A stretch of 64,000 bases of DNA from an uncultured Succinivibrio sp. (GCA_902785325.1 CACZXZ010000004.1:1-64000); one strand, 5' to 3'. Shown: positions 16,613 to 25,912, counted from the stretch's first letter. A program made the numbers and translations. The notes: generated from the letters alone by a model not told the origin.

Positions 16613-19045
16613 ATGATACAACTATTGCAATACTTGCTATATGCAGCAAGTTTAAGTTGCCTTTTTATGGCTTTCACCGTGATATTTGCTTATTTTAAGC
16701 CAATGAAAAGAGCTAATTTAGGCTACAGTTTTACTGATCTATTAGATTATGGATATCTGTTAGAACACAACACTATCCTGCTTAAAAACGGCTTTTTAAT
16801 GAAGATCTATAAGTTAGAGCCTAAATGCCACCGTTTTTTACCTGATAGTGATCAAAGCCATCAGCATGACATTATCGCAAGAGCCATAAATGATCTTGAT
16901 GGTCAATTTATGCTAAACGTAGATATCATAAGAAAAAAAGCAAAACCTTGTGATAAAGAAACTAGCTATTTTGGTCCAAAAATCTTTTCTTTGTTATTTT
17001 CAAAAAGAAATGAATTGCATCAGGGCTGTTTTACTAATGAATATTACTTATCGATTACTAAAACCGATGAGCGTTATTCTTTAGTTGATAAGCACCATAA
17101 GTATGAGACAGTCTTTTCTGACTTTCAAAAGCAAACTAGCAATTTCGTATCTAAATTAAGTAGCGTGCTTAATCTACAAGAATGCACTTTTTGCAAAAAT
17201 CTGCCATATATAAGCCATGAAGCGGTAAATTTCTTATACCAAGCCGTCAACTTTGAAGCTATAAAATTAAGTTTACCAAAATGTGAATTTACCTTAGATG
17301 AGCTATTGTCTTGCCACGACTTTGTGCATAGTTATCCATCAAAATTAGACGATAAATATATTTGCTCTATTGCCATCAATGGTTTTCCTTATGATTCTTA
17401 CTTTGGCATGCTCAATGAGCTTAATAAGTTAAATTTTAACTATCGATTCTCTACCCGCTTTGTAAGTTTTAATAGTTTCAAATCTAACTTATTATTAGAG
17501 CGCAAGCGTCGTTTATGGGTACAAAAAAGGCGTGGCTTTTTAAATCAATTACTAGATAAAACTCCTCGTGAGGATGAAATCAATGAGGATGCGCAAGATC
17601 AGTTAATAGATCTTAAAGATGCTAAGCGTAATTTAGCTCAAAATAAGAGTAGCTATGGCTCTTATACGGCGCAAATTCTGATGCTAGGTAAAGATCTTGA
17701 GGAGCTTAATAAGGATGCTCAAAAAGTCATTAAAAGTCTTTCAACTTTAGGCTTTACAGGTCATCTTGAAACTTATAATACGACTGAAGCTTATTTAGGC
17801 TCTTTACCTGGTCACACCCTTGAGAATGTAAGACGCCATACTATCTCCAATGTTGTCTTATCTGATCTCTTACCTATTGGCGGTAGCTTTACAGGAGAGC
17901 TTTACTCTCCAAATAAAAGATATGGGGACAAAGCCCCATATCTTATGGCAGTTACTAACGATGAGAATCGTATGTCCTATCTTAACTTGCATGTACAAGA
18001 TTTAGCTAACTGCTTTGTAGTAGGACCTACAGGTGCTGGTAAATCTGTTCTTTTAGGAAGCTTAATTATAAGTTTATTGCGCTATAAAGGACTTAAAGTC
18101 TACGCTTTTGAAAAAGGTTACTCCTTTTATGCACTTACTAAAGCAGCTTTAGGACATCACTATGTATTGCGCAATAACGACCAATTACAATTATGTCCCC
18201 TGCACGATTTGAGTACTGAAGCTTTAAGAAATCGAGCTGTAAATTATGTGATGTTTTTGTTAGAGCTATCTGGTATTGAGAATTTAGCAAAAGTAAAAGA
18301 AGAGGTTACTAATGCCATTGAGAATATCTATAAAGCTAAACTTGGCACTAACACTACCGCTACTTTAACTGATGTAAAACAATACCTTTGCAATAGTGAA
18401 ATTACCGACTATTTAGACTGTTTTTTATCAAACTCCCATCAGAGGCATATCCTTGATGGAGAGCATAATCCAAATTTAGAAGCCCCTATCAATACTTTTG
18501 AATTAGGAGAATTCTTATCCTCAAATAAACAGGATGTACAAGCAGTTTTGGCTTGTTTATTTATGTTAATTGAGGATGCTGTAGTTAAAAATGAAGCTAC
18601 CGCCATCGTCATTGATGAGGCTTGGTTAATGCTCTCACATGACAAATTCTCCAAAAAGATCTTAGAGTGGCTAAAAACTTTTAGAAAATACAATGTAACC
18701 ATTATTCTAGCTACTCAATCTATAGGTGATCTTTGCCAGAATGAGAGTTTCTCTTTGTTCTTAGACACGATTAAAACTAGGATCTTTTTACCAAATCCTG
18801 ATGCTAATAACGAGATCTTAACGCCTATCTATAAAAAGCTTTCTCTAAACGACAAGCAAATTCTAAGTATCAGCAAAGCTACACCTAAAAAAGATCTCTT
18901 TTTACACAAAGACGGTAAATTTATGCCTTTTAACTTACTTTTAAGCAAGGAGGAATTAGCGCTGTTATCTTTATCAGAAAAGGATAAAAAACGCGTAGAT
19001 AAGCTTTATAAAACTCATCAAGATGCTTTTGTATGGAGCCTGTAA
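16613..19045 (+). CDS. trbE: TrbE/VirB4-type secretion ATPase
   Basis: An 810-residue VirB4-family ATPase, the largest energy-supplying part of the secretion apparatus. An N-terminal hydrophobic segment (about 5-28) may anchor it. Walker A GPTGAGKS near 471-478, Walker B AIVIDEAWLML near 664, and the following ATQSIGDL motif are intact, so the enzyme looks functional. Starts one base after the trbD stop and ends directly against trbF. Confidence 0.95.
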   Translation: MIQLLQYLLYAASLSCLFMAFTVIFAYFKPMKRANLGYSFTDLLDYGYLLEHNTILLKNGFLMKIYKLEPKCHRFLPDSDQSHQHDIIARAINDLDGQFMLNVDIIRKKAKPCDKETSYFGPKIFSLLFSKRNELHQGCFTNEYYLSITKTDERYSLVDKHHKYETVFSDFQKQTSNFVSKLSSVLNLQECTFCKNLPYISHEAVNFLYQAVNFEAIKLSLPKCEFTLDELLSCHDFVHSYPSKLDDKYICSIAINGFPYDSYFGMLNELNKLNFNYRFSTRFVSFNSFKSNLLLERKRRLWVQKRRGFLNQLLDKTPREDEINEDAQDQLIDLKDAKRNLAQNKSSYGSYTAQILMLGKDLEELNKDAQKVIKSLSTLGFTGHLETYNTTEAYLGSLPGHTLENVRRHTISNVVLSDLLPIGGSFTGELYSPNKRYGDKAPYLMAVTNDENRMSYLNLHVQDLANCFVVGPTGAGKSVLLGSLIISLLRYKGLKVYAFEKGYSFYALTKAALGHHYVLRNNDQLQLCPLHDLSTEALRNRAVNYVMFLLELSGIENLAKVKEEVTNAIENIYKAKLGTNTTATLTDVKQYLCNSEITDYLDCFLSNSHQRHILDGEHNPNLEAPINTFELGEFLSSNKQDVQAVLACLFMLIEDAVVKNEATAIVIDEAWLMLSHDKFSKKILEWLKTFRKYNVTIILATQSIGDLCQNESFSLFLDTIKTRIFLPNPDANNEILTPIYKKLSLNDKQILSISKATPKKDLFLHKDGKFMPFNLLLSKEELALLSLSEKDKKRVDKLYKTHQDAFVWSL

Positions 19046-19702
19046 ATGAAAAACAATAGTTACGATTATAAAAAATTTAAAGATGAAATTAGAGCTACTA
19101 AAAATACCTTAGCCTTTGCTAATGCTTTAGGCTACGTAGGTTTTGCCTTAGGCTTTATAAGCTTAATAGGATATCTAGCTGCCGATACAAAAAACAAGTT
19201 TATCCCCTATCTTGTGACTGTAGATAAACAAGGCTCTATCTTAAGCGTAGGTAAGGTACAAGAGCAAAGAGTTATTCCCTCTCAAGTTGTAAGTGCCTAT
19301 TTGTGTGACTTTATTGAAACCCTACACACTAAAACCACCGATAGTGCTTTACAGCTTGAGCTTATCAACAAAGTATATGCTGCTATTGCCTTAAATTCTA
19401 ATGCGCAAAAAGTAGTAGATGAGCATTACCAGCAAAAGAACTACCTAAAACAAGATCTAGTAAGTGAACAAGCTTTTGTAGATAGCATTGTGGGTATTAC
19501 CAATGAGAGTGTGCAAATTGAGTTTTTTATAAAAACTATTAAGAGCAATGAGGAGATTGTAAAGGATTACTACACTGCTTTAATTAGCTACAAAATTGAT
19601 ACTCCAAATTACACTCAATTAGAGCTTTTAAGGTTAAATCCCATTGGTTTGTTTATCTATGATCTTAACATCAGTAAAAAAATGCAAAGGCTTGAGGCTT
19701 AA
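19046..19702 (+). CDS. trbF: TrbF/VirB8-like bitopic protein
   Basis: A 218-residue protein with a cytoplasmic head, one membrane helix (about 24-46) and a periplasmic domain, as in VirB8/TrbF nucleation proteins. The phrase FIPYLVTVDKQGSILSVGKV right after the helix is characteristic of TrbF. GGAG within the end of trbE serves as ribosome site, and the ATG follows the trbE stop with no gap. Confidence 0.88.
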   Translation: MKNNSYDYKKFKDEIRATKNTLAFANALGYVGFALGFISLIGYLAADTKNKFIPYLVTVDKQGSILSVGKVQEQRVIPSQVVSAYLCDFIETLHTKTTDSALQLELINKVYAAIALNSNAQKVVDEHYQQKNYLKQDLVSEQAFVDSIVGITNESVQIEFFIKTIKSNEEIVKDYYTALISYKIDTPNYTQLELLRLNPIGLFIYDLNISKKMQRLEA

Positions 19703-19703
19703 G

Positions 19704-20696
19704 ATGAGACACAATAATTTAACCATGGAAAAAGCTTTTGTAAGCTTAACTTTAGTATTTGTCTTATCTACAAGCTTTACTTATACAGTTAAAGCCAATG
19801 ATTTTGACGATAACTATGAATACGACTATGAGCTTTATAACTCCTTATCTGAGCTTGAGCAAAAAGACAAAAAAGTACTAGAAAAACTCAATGCTCTAGA
19901 TAAAAGGAGTATGTCTGGGAATGTCTTTCAAGCAGGAGTAGTGCAATTTACTTATGGCACTTCAATTCCTACTATCGTGTGTGCCGTCCTTGAAATTACT
20001 GATATCAGTTTAGAAAAAGGCGAAAGAATTTTATCGGTGCAAATTGGTGATGGCGCTAGATGGTCAATTGAAAGTGCCATCTCAGGAAGTTATGAAAATA
20101 GCGTAGAGCACATCATTGTAAAACCTTTAGATATAGCTTTAAAAACAAGCTTACTTATTGCTACCGACAGAAGAACTTATCATTTACGCTTAAAGTCCTC
20201 AAAGGCAGACTTTATGCCTGCGGTGAAATTCTATTATCCAAATCACCCCCTTGAAAGTACTAATAGCTTTGAGCTTTTAAAAAGACAAAGGCAAGAGCCT
20301 TCTTCAATGCAATATGCAAACTATGATAGAAAACCTAATCAAGAGGCTTTACAGAAGGTAAGTTTCAATCAAAACAGCAAAGGTAAAGCTTCTAAAAAAG
20401 CAAATCGTCAGTATATCTTTAACCTAAAAGGCGACAGAAAAGTTGTACCTATCAATGCATATACTGATGGACAAAAAACCTACATTCAAATGGCAAAAAA
20501 TAGCAAAGCTGATTTCATGCCAAACCTATCTTTAGTCACTCAAAAAAGTGGCTTGTTTTCAAAAGAACAATTAAGCCAGGTAAATTACCGCATTATTGCT
20601 AACACTTACGTTGTTGACGGCATTTATGATCACTTGACCTTAACCTTAAATGCAGAAGGTAAAACTTATCGCGCTGACATTATTAAAAGAGCTTAA
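19704..20696 (+). CDS. trbG: TrbG/VirB9-like core-complex protein
   Basis: A 330-residue periplasmic protein with signal peptide (about 11-31, cut after VKA), matching VirB9/TrbG of the outer-membrane core complex: conserved DGARWSIESA, HIIVKPLD and TDRRTYHLRL are the family marks. The frame is open from 19644, but the ATG at 19704 overlaps the trbF stop region and has GAGG six bases ahead. RP4 TrbH (a lipoprotein) normally follows; here trbI follows at once. Confidence 0.9.
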   Translation: MRHNNLTMEKAFVSLTLVFVLSTSFTYTVKANDFDDNYEYDYELYNSLSELEQKDKKVLEKLNALDKRSMSGNVFQAGVVQFTYGTSIPTIVCAVLEITDISLEKGERILSVQIGDGARWSIESAISGSYENSVEHIIVKPLDIALKTSLLIATDRRTYHLRLKSSKADFMPAVKFYYPNHPLESTNSFELLKRQRQEPSSMQYANYDRKPNQEALQKVSFNQNSKGKASKKANRQYIFNLKGDRKVVPINAYTDGQKTYIQMAKNSKADFMPNLSLVTQKSGLFSKEQLSQVNYRIIANTYVVDGIYDHLTLTLNAEGKTYRADIIKRA

Positions 20697-20698
20697 AA

Positions 20699-22036
20699 AT
20701 GGCATTAGAAAAATTTAAAGTAAAAGGTTCACCTTTAAAGTATAAATTTTTATCCTCGGCAATTGGTGCTGGTTTTATAACCCTAATTGTGGTGGTTGCA
20801 AACTTAGACTATCTTTCACAGACAGAGGATCACAGCGAAAAAGCTCAAAAGGTTGATAACACCAAAAAAGTCATTGAGCTTAAAGGACAGCTTGAACATG
20901 CTAAAAATGTAGGCATTAACCTTGTAAATCAAGAATACAGCCAAAATAGCGCAAGTAAAGCTGCTCCTATAAGCGTAAAACAAGACGTGAGTACTCATTT
21001 TAATGACGATAAGACTTTTGAGCCTTTAAAAAAGAGCGAGAGTTTTACCCTTGACAACGAAGAAGATCATCTAAAGTCTTATATTGCCTATAAGGAAGCT
21101 AATAAATTACTTGATAGAAATTTCTCTTATGAAAAAAAAGAGCAAAAGCCTTCTTACGAAGATACAAGTCCTAATTCTTTAGTAGAGGAAGTACCATCTA
21201 TCATCACTAGCAATGCTAAAGCGTATAAGAGAAAAGCTTTTCAAGATGCTCTAAAAGCTAAAACTAAAGTAAATCTTTCTACAGTTGAAAATGCTCATAG
21301 CAAACTATCCAAAGTAAATTCTTCTGATACTAAGGCTTTAGGTAAAGATAACCATCAATATAACCCCATGAAGGCATATCAGATCTTTGAAAATGACGAT
21401 TATGAGCTTGATAATAGCGTGCAAAATCCAAAGACACCTTTTGCACTCATGCAAGGCTCTGTTATCGCTGCTACGCTTACTACAGGGATTAACTCTCACT
21501 TACCAGGACAAGTAGTAGCTATAGTCTCTCAAAATGTTTATGACAGCATCAAGGGGGAATATTTACTTGTACCAAGAGGCTCTAAACTTATAGGTCAATA
21601 TGACTCTCGCTACGCTTTTGGTACTGAGAGATTATTCATAGGCTTTAATCGCTTAATCTTCCCAAATGGTCAATCTTTAAATATTGGTGCGATGCCAGGA
21701 CAGTCAACTGACGGTTACTCAGGTTTTGATGCAGATGTGCAAACTCACTACTTCAAAGCCATTATGAGTAGTTTATTTTTGTCTACGATTCAAACTCAAA
21801 ATGACGTAGTAAACGATCACTATGACAGTAATGACGATAAAACCGCAGCTGATCACTTTAGTAAAAACTTTTCAAATCAGAATTCCTCTGCCCTACCAAG
21901 AGTTATTCAAGCAGGTAACAATGTTGCTAGCACTTTGACGGTAAAAAGTGGTTACAACTTTTCTATTGCTATTACTAAAGATATCTTTTTTAAAGCCCCT
22001 TACGGAGAAAGTACTCGTGAATACTACATTAAGTAA
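20699..22036 (+). CDS. trbI: TrbI/VirB10-like core-complex protein
   Basis: A 445-residue VirB10-family protein spanning the envelope. Inner-membrane helix at about 19-38, a long charged linker (40-240), then the conserved C-terminal barrel domain with VIAATLTTGINSHLPGQVVA, GSKLIGQYDS and a following RLIFPNGQSLNIG. The linker is lysine/serine rich rather than proline rich. Starts two bases after trbG; its last 20 bases overlap trbJ. Confidence 0.92.
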   Translation: MALEKFKVKGSPLKYKFLSSAIGAGFITLIVVVANLDYLSQTEDHSEKAQKVDNTKKVIELKGQLEHAKNVGINLVNQEYSQNSASKAAPISVKQDVSTHFNDDKTFEPLKKSESFTLDNEEDHLKSYIAYKEANKLLDRNFSYEKKEQKPSYEDTSPNSLVEEVPSIITSNAKAYKRKAFQDALKAKTKVNLSTVENAHSKLSKVNSSDTKALGKDNHQYNPMKAYQIFENDDYELDNSVQNPKTPFALMQGSVIAATLTTGINSHLPGQVVAIVSQNVYDSIKGEYLLVPRGSKLIGQYDSRYAFGTERLFIGFNRLIFPNGQSLNIGAMPGQSTDGYSGFDADVQTHYFKAIMSSLFLSTIQTQNDVVNDHYDSNDDKTAADHFSKNFSNQNSSALPRVIQAGNNVASTLTVKSGYNFSIAITKDIFFKAPYGESTREYYIK

Positions 22037-22808
22037 ACTTTTATTTTTACTCCTAGCTTTTGCTTGCACTTTGCCTGCAAACGCCTTGGTTTCAGGTATT
22101 GTAGCTAATAAGGTAACTTCAAGTGGTAGCAATAATGCTATGGCAGCTACCTTAAATAAAACCTATGCGCTACTTAAAAAGTGGTCAGATCACAACTTAG
22201 ACAATGAAGCTCAATTACGAAGTTTTGCTAAAAAAGAGCATGCAAGAGTTGAGGACAATACTACTTTTGAGCACAAATATGCTTGGAACAAAGTAAAGGA
22301 ATTAAATAGAAACTCCTTGATGCTACTTGAGGCAAGCTACGCTTTTGCAAAACAAACCCAAACTGCTAGTGACTATCAAGCCTCCGCCATTCGCTCTAAA
22401 GCCTTTGAAGAGTGTTTAAAGGAGGAGGATTGTAACTTTAAAAAGCTTAACGCCCTTATGGATAAGGAGGCTTTAGAGTTATCTTTTTTCACCTCTGAAA
22501 ATGCGCTTAAAACGCAACAAACTCTTTTAGATAATATCGATAAACTTGAAGAGTTTTCTAATAACTCTAAAGACTCTAAAGGTCTAAACTCTAGTATTGA
22601 TGCCCTCTCAAAGATAAACTCAGCTCAAGCTAGTGCTTTAGTAACTTTAACTAGTCAAATCTCAAACTTAAATAAACTCACTGCTGATACTTATCAAAAT
22701 GAGATCAATGAAAAGCAACTAGCGCAAAAATCTGACGAGTTGTTTTTTGCCTCAAATAACGAAGTTAAATCCCCGCATCTAGATTTAGAGGTTAAATTAA
22801 CTCAATGA
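22017..22808 (+). CDS. trbJ: TrbJ/VirB5-like periplasmic protein
   Basis: A 263-residue secreted protein with signal peptide (VNTTLSKLLFLLLAFACTLPANA) and long helices, as in TrbJ/VirB5 pilus-tip or adhesion components. The frame is open from 21948, but the GTG at 22017 is the only start that gives the signal peptide directly, with GGAG nine bases ahead inside trbI. Cysteines CLKEEDC near 148-154 could pair. Assigned more by position and signal peptide than by strong motifs. Confidence 0.75.
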   Translation: MNTTLSKLLFLLLAFACTLPANALVSGIVANKVTSSGSNNAMAATLNKTYALLKKWSDHNLDNEAQLRSFAKKEHARVEDNTTFEHKYAWNKVKELNRNSLMLLEASYAFAKQTQTASDYQASAIRSKAFEECLKEEDCNFKKLNALMDKEALELSFFTSENALKTQQTLLDNIDKLEEFSNNSKDSKGLNSSIDALSKINSAQASALVTLTSQISNLNKLTADTYQNEINEKQLAQKSDELFFASNNEVKSPHLDLEVKLTQ

Positions 22809-23710
22809 TAAAAAAATTCTCTCTTATATTGATACTACTTAGTCTATCCACTTTAGCTTATGCTCAAGTAGATTATCAAAACTTAAATCCTAACGGTTTA
22901 ATCAATAGTTTAATCTCAAACTTTATTGAGGAGATTAAACTCGTTTCAAAACCAATTAAGCAAGCTTCAAAAAATCTCTTTTGGATCTTAGTGCCTATCA
23001 GTATTTTTCTAAACGGCTTTAAGTGCATCTTTGCAGAAGGTAATATCCAAACCTTCTTTTACGCTTTAGTGAAAATTATTTTGGTAATTGGGATCTACCT
23101 ATTTTTACTTGATAATGGAGTGGAGATTGCGCAGGCTATCATCTACTCTTTTGTACAAGTTATCAACTATGAAAATTATGGACCATCAGAGTTTTTAGAT
23201 TTTACCTTTAATATCTCAAGTTACCTCTATAAATGTATCTCTGACTCTTATTTTGATGGCTTAAACGCCCTTTACATCAAGTTTTTAATAGGTATTTTCA
23301 CCATTATATTATTCTTATGTGTCCTGGTATTTGCAATTATCTACTTAAAGGCTCACGTGTTGTGTATCATCGGTGTCTTTGTGCTAGGTTTTGGTGCTTA
23401 TGAAGCTACAAGACAATATGCAACTAATTATCTTCGTAAGGTAATTAGCATCTCCCTTGAACTTCTAACCATTATTGTGCTGATAAATGCAGGTTGTAAA
23501 ATTCTTTTGAATATCGAAAAGTCGATTAAAAAGTACCAAGATTTAGGTAGCACACTAACCTCACATGAGTGTTATGCCTTAATTTTCAGTGCTCTATTTA
23601 TGCTCGTACTAACCATTTCTATGCCCAAAATGGTAGGCTCACTAGTATTTGAAAGTAATGATAAGTCAGGACTAAATAAGTATTCTCCGATTAAAAAAAT
23701 TGCAAAATAG
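22805..23710 (+). CDS. trbL: TrbL/VirB6-like polytopic channel protein
   Basis: A 301-residue protein with a cleavable-looking N-terminal segment (ending AYAQ) and five or so membrane helices, matching TrbL/VirB6. Overlaps trbJ by four bases. Last gene of the operon; the order B-C-D-E-F-G-I-J-L is that of RP4 minus trbH and trbK. No relaxase, VirD4/TraG coupling protein or peptidoglycan hydrolase follows. Confidence 0.85.
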   Translation: MIKKFSLILILLSLSTLAYAQVDYQNLNPNGLINSLISNFIEEIKLVSKPIKQASKNLFWILVPISIFLNGFKCIFAEGNIQTFFYALVKIILVIGIYLFLLDNGVEIAQAIIYSFVQVINYENYGPSEFLDFTFNISSYLYKCISDSYFDGLNALYIKFLIGIFTIILFLCVLVFAIIYLKAHVLCIIGVFVLGFGAYEATRQYATNYLRKVISISLELLTIIVLINAGCKILLNIEKSIKKYQDLGSTLTSHECYALIFSALFMLVLTISMPKMVGSLVFESNDKSGLNKYSPIKKIAK

Positions 23711-23780
23711 CCTATGATTTTAAATGTCATTTAAAGCTACTTGCGATTATAATGATTACAGAAAATGGTGAGGAGATCAT

Positions 23781-24515
23781 ATGAGGACGACTTTAAAAGT
23801 CACTTGTTTAATGGAAAGTTCTGTAGATGGCAGGCTTGATGAATCAAGATGGTCTCTTCTATACGATTGCAAAGGCGAAGGAGATCCTGACGTTTACTAT
23901 GAAACTAAGTGTCAAATCTCACCTGAAATATCGCTTTTAGGTAAAGGTACTGTTTTAAAACATCATTGCAATAAGGAATTTAAAGCTGATACTTTTACCG
24001 CCATTAGAAGTGCAAAGCCATTTTTAGGCATTAGAAAACATGCTCAATTGACGGCAGTTTTTGATGCTAAAGGCACTATTGCTTATGAAAACAATACTAT
24101 CTTTGGAACTACTCTTTTAGTTATCTTAGGTCAAAAGACCACCAGTGAAGAATACCTAGATTTTTTGCGTTCTAAAGAGATCTCCTATACTTTTGCAGGA
24201 GACGATGGTCATGACATCAAGCAAGCCTTAAAGAGCATCTACCAGGATTTTGGTATTAAGAATGTACTTTTGTGTGGCGGTGGCATCTTAAATGGTGCAT
24301 TTTTAAAGCAAGGCTTGATTGATGAGCTATATCTGGTGCTCTACCCTGGTATCGATGGTTTATCAGGGGTTAACTCTATTTTTGAGTACCAAGGAAAAAA
24401 GGATGAATTGCCAGCTTTAGGTCAATCTTTAGAATTACTTTCCTGCGAGGTAAAAAGAGCTGGCGTTGTAGTTTTACATTACAGATTTCACTTTTATTCT
24501 CCAAATAGTGCTTGA
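23781..24515 (+). CDS. RibD C-terminal/dihydrofolate-reductase-like reductase
   Basis: A 244-residue NADPH-dependent reductase of the RibD C-terminal family. The cofactor-binding region LLCGGGILNGAFLKQGLIDELYLVLYP (near 166-192, quoted in part: CGGGILNGAFL) is typical; no deaminase domain is attached, so it is not a full RibD. A stand-alone reductase acting on a pyrimidine or another carbonyl substrate is likely. GAGGAG is 7 bases before the ATG. It sits between the trb operon and tRNA-Ser. Confidence 0.85.
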   Translation: MRTTLKVTCLMESSVDGRLDESRWSLLYDCKGEGDPDVYYETKCQISPEISLLGKGTVLKHHCNKEFKADTFTAIRSAKPFLGIRKHAQLTAVFDAKGTIAYENNTIFGTTLLVILGQKTTSEEYLDFLRSKEISYTFAGDDGHDIKQALKSIYQDFGIKNVLLCGGGILNGAFLKQGLIDELYLVLYPGIDGLSGVNSIFEYQGKKDELPALGQSLELLSCEVKRAGVVVLHYRFHFYSPNSA

Positions 24516-24554
24516 AAAACAAACAATTTTTAGTAAAATAAACGGCATTGTCAC

Positions 24555-24644
24555 GGTGAGATGTCTGAGTGGCTGAAAGAGCACGCCTGGAAAGCGTGTA
24601 TACGTTAACGCGTATCAGGGGTTCGAATCCCCTTCTCACCGCCA
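24555..24644 (+). tRNA. tRNA-Ser (anticodon GGA)
   Basis: Ninety bases with acceptor stem GGTGAGA/TCTCACC, anticodon stem CACGC/GCGTG around CTGGAAA (anticodon GGA), a long class II variable arm (TATACG..CGTATC), T arm GGGG-TTCGAAT-CCCC and an encoded GCCA end. Near-identical in plan to E. coli tRNA-Ser(GGA). tRNA-Ser genes are common integration sites, but I find no second copy of its 3' end in the window. Confidence 0.98.
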
Positions 24645-24831
24645 TCTAAGTCTTAGTCTTTAGACAAATCTGTGTCAGCCAAAATCCCCACTGAATTAAC
24701 TCTGAATGAATCGTCATTGTTTTCAGATTCATCTTATAGAATTTAATTAAAATCTATAAGTATCCTTACTTATGATTATGTTAATGTTCTATAATTCTCA
24801 GTAAGGAATTTATGTATATGGAGGTGCAAAA

Positions 24832-25305
24832 ATGCCAATAGTAAACGACAGTATTGACGTTGCAGCTTACGTTACAAAAGAATGTGCACAGAAGAACTTT
24901 TTTGTAAACTTAACTAAAATTTAAAAACTAGTTTTTTGTGTTTATGGAGCTGTATTAGCTACCTCAGGTGAAAGGATTTGCAAGGATCACCCAAAAGCAT
25001 GGCCTCATGGTCCTGTATTTCCAAGAATTTATAAATATACTAAACGTCACGCTGATGGTATTGTTGAAGCTTTAATGTCTCATGAAGAAAATTTAACATC
25101 TATACTTAATGAACGCCAAAAAAAAATTATAGATACTACACTAAATTTTTTTGGAAGATATAATGCAGGAACATTAGTAAATTGGACTCATGATGAAGAT
25201 GGACCTTGGTTTAAGTCTACAAATGGGGGAAAAGTTTTACAAAAAGAAATTCCTGATAATTTAATTTCTGACTACTTTAAAACTTTAATTAGACCAGTAA
25301 ATTAA
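24832..25305 (+). pseudogene. Panacea-domain (DUF4065/SocA-like) gene with nonsense codon
   Basis: A 157-residue frame interrupted by TAA at codon 31 (24922-24924); otherwise open from ATG 24832 to 25305. The order LTKI-stop-KLVFCVYGAVLATSG, then KAWPHGPVFPRIYKY, fits the Panacea domain (DUF4065), in which the stop position is normally glutamine (CAA to TAA is one transition). Panacea proteins are antitoxins of varied toxin-antitoxin pairs and the SocA proteolytic adaptor. A strong ribosome site, GGAGGTG (24820-24826), remains. No toxin gene is seen beside it. The ATG at 25075 might still start a fragment without the domain core. Confidence 0.8.
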
Positions 25306-25378
25306 CCTTGTTGCTTGCATGAGATAAGTGCTTATCAAAGACAAACTTTTCATGAAATTTTATTTATCCGTACAAAAT

Positions 25379-25404
25379 AGCCTCACAATTTTAAGTGAGG
25401 CTTT
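25379..25404. terminator. Bidirectional hairpin terminator
   Basis: Perfect 8-bp stem AGCCTCAC/GTGAGGCT (25379-25386, 25395-25402), 8-base loop. Minus strand continues ATTTTG, plus strand TTT. It ends the fliK-R/HAD transcription unit and the Panacea pseudogene, which converge here. Confidence 0.65.
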
Positions 25405-25442
25405 ACATTCAAAATAATACAACTGTAATTTCTACACCAAGC

Positions 25443-25886
25443 TTATTCCACTAAAACACCGGTACCACCGAAAGAAATCCACTCATCGATGTTCTTTTTA
25501 TAATCGTCATAGAGAACTTCACCTTTTTTAGCGTAGAGCTTCTTCTCTTTTGAGCCGTTGGTAATGATAACGTTACTGCGGTGAACACCAAGTCTTTCCA
25601 TGTAAGCAAGCTTATTCTCTCTTAAAGTGCTCATGATGACATCAAGATCTTCTGCTTTACAATACTTAAGTAAGGTTTTAGTGCTAGGAATTGCAGATAA
25701 AATTCTAAAGTCTTCAAAATCTGTTAATAAGTGGCGGTTGCGCTCAATTAAAGGAGGATCTTTGTAGCACTCTTGATAGTACTTAACAATAGTAGCTTCG
25801 ATACTTGGACCTGACAAATCGTCAGTTTTAGTTGCAACCCAAGCACGAAAATCGTCAATAGTGCCGTCCATATCAATATAAATCAT
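25443..25886 (-). CDS. HAD-family 5'-nucleotidase-like protein
   Basis: A 147-residue HAD-superfamily phosphatase. Motif I is DMDGT (residues 5-9), and the late motif LYDDYKKNIDEW is the metal-binding acidic loop seen in 5'(3')-deoxyribonucleotidase-like (NT5C) proteins. Substrate unknown, probably a nucleotide. It begins 26 bases after fliR with its own AGGA site, so it may be read from the flagellar operon without a flagellar role. Confidence 0.8.
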   Translation of the reverse strand: MIYIDMDGTIDDFRAWVATKTDDLSGPSIEATIVKYYQECYKDPPLIERNRHLLTDFEDFRILSAIPSTKTLLKYCKAEDLDVIMSTLRENKLAYMERLGVHRSNVIITNGSKEKKLYAKKGEVLYDDYKKNIDEWISFGGTGVLVE

Positions 25887-25912
25887 AAATTTTCCTAATT
25901 GTTTTAGATAAA

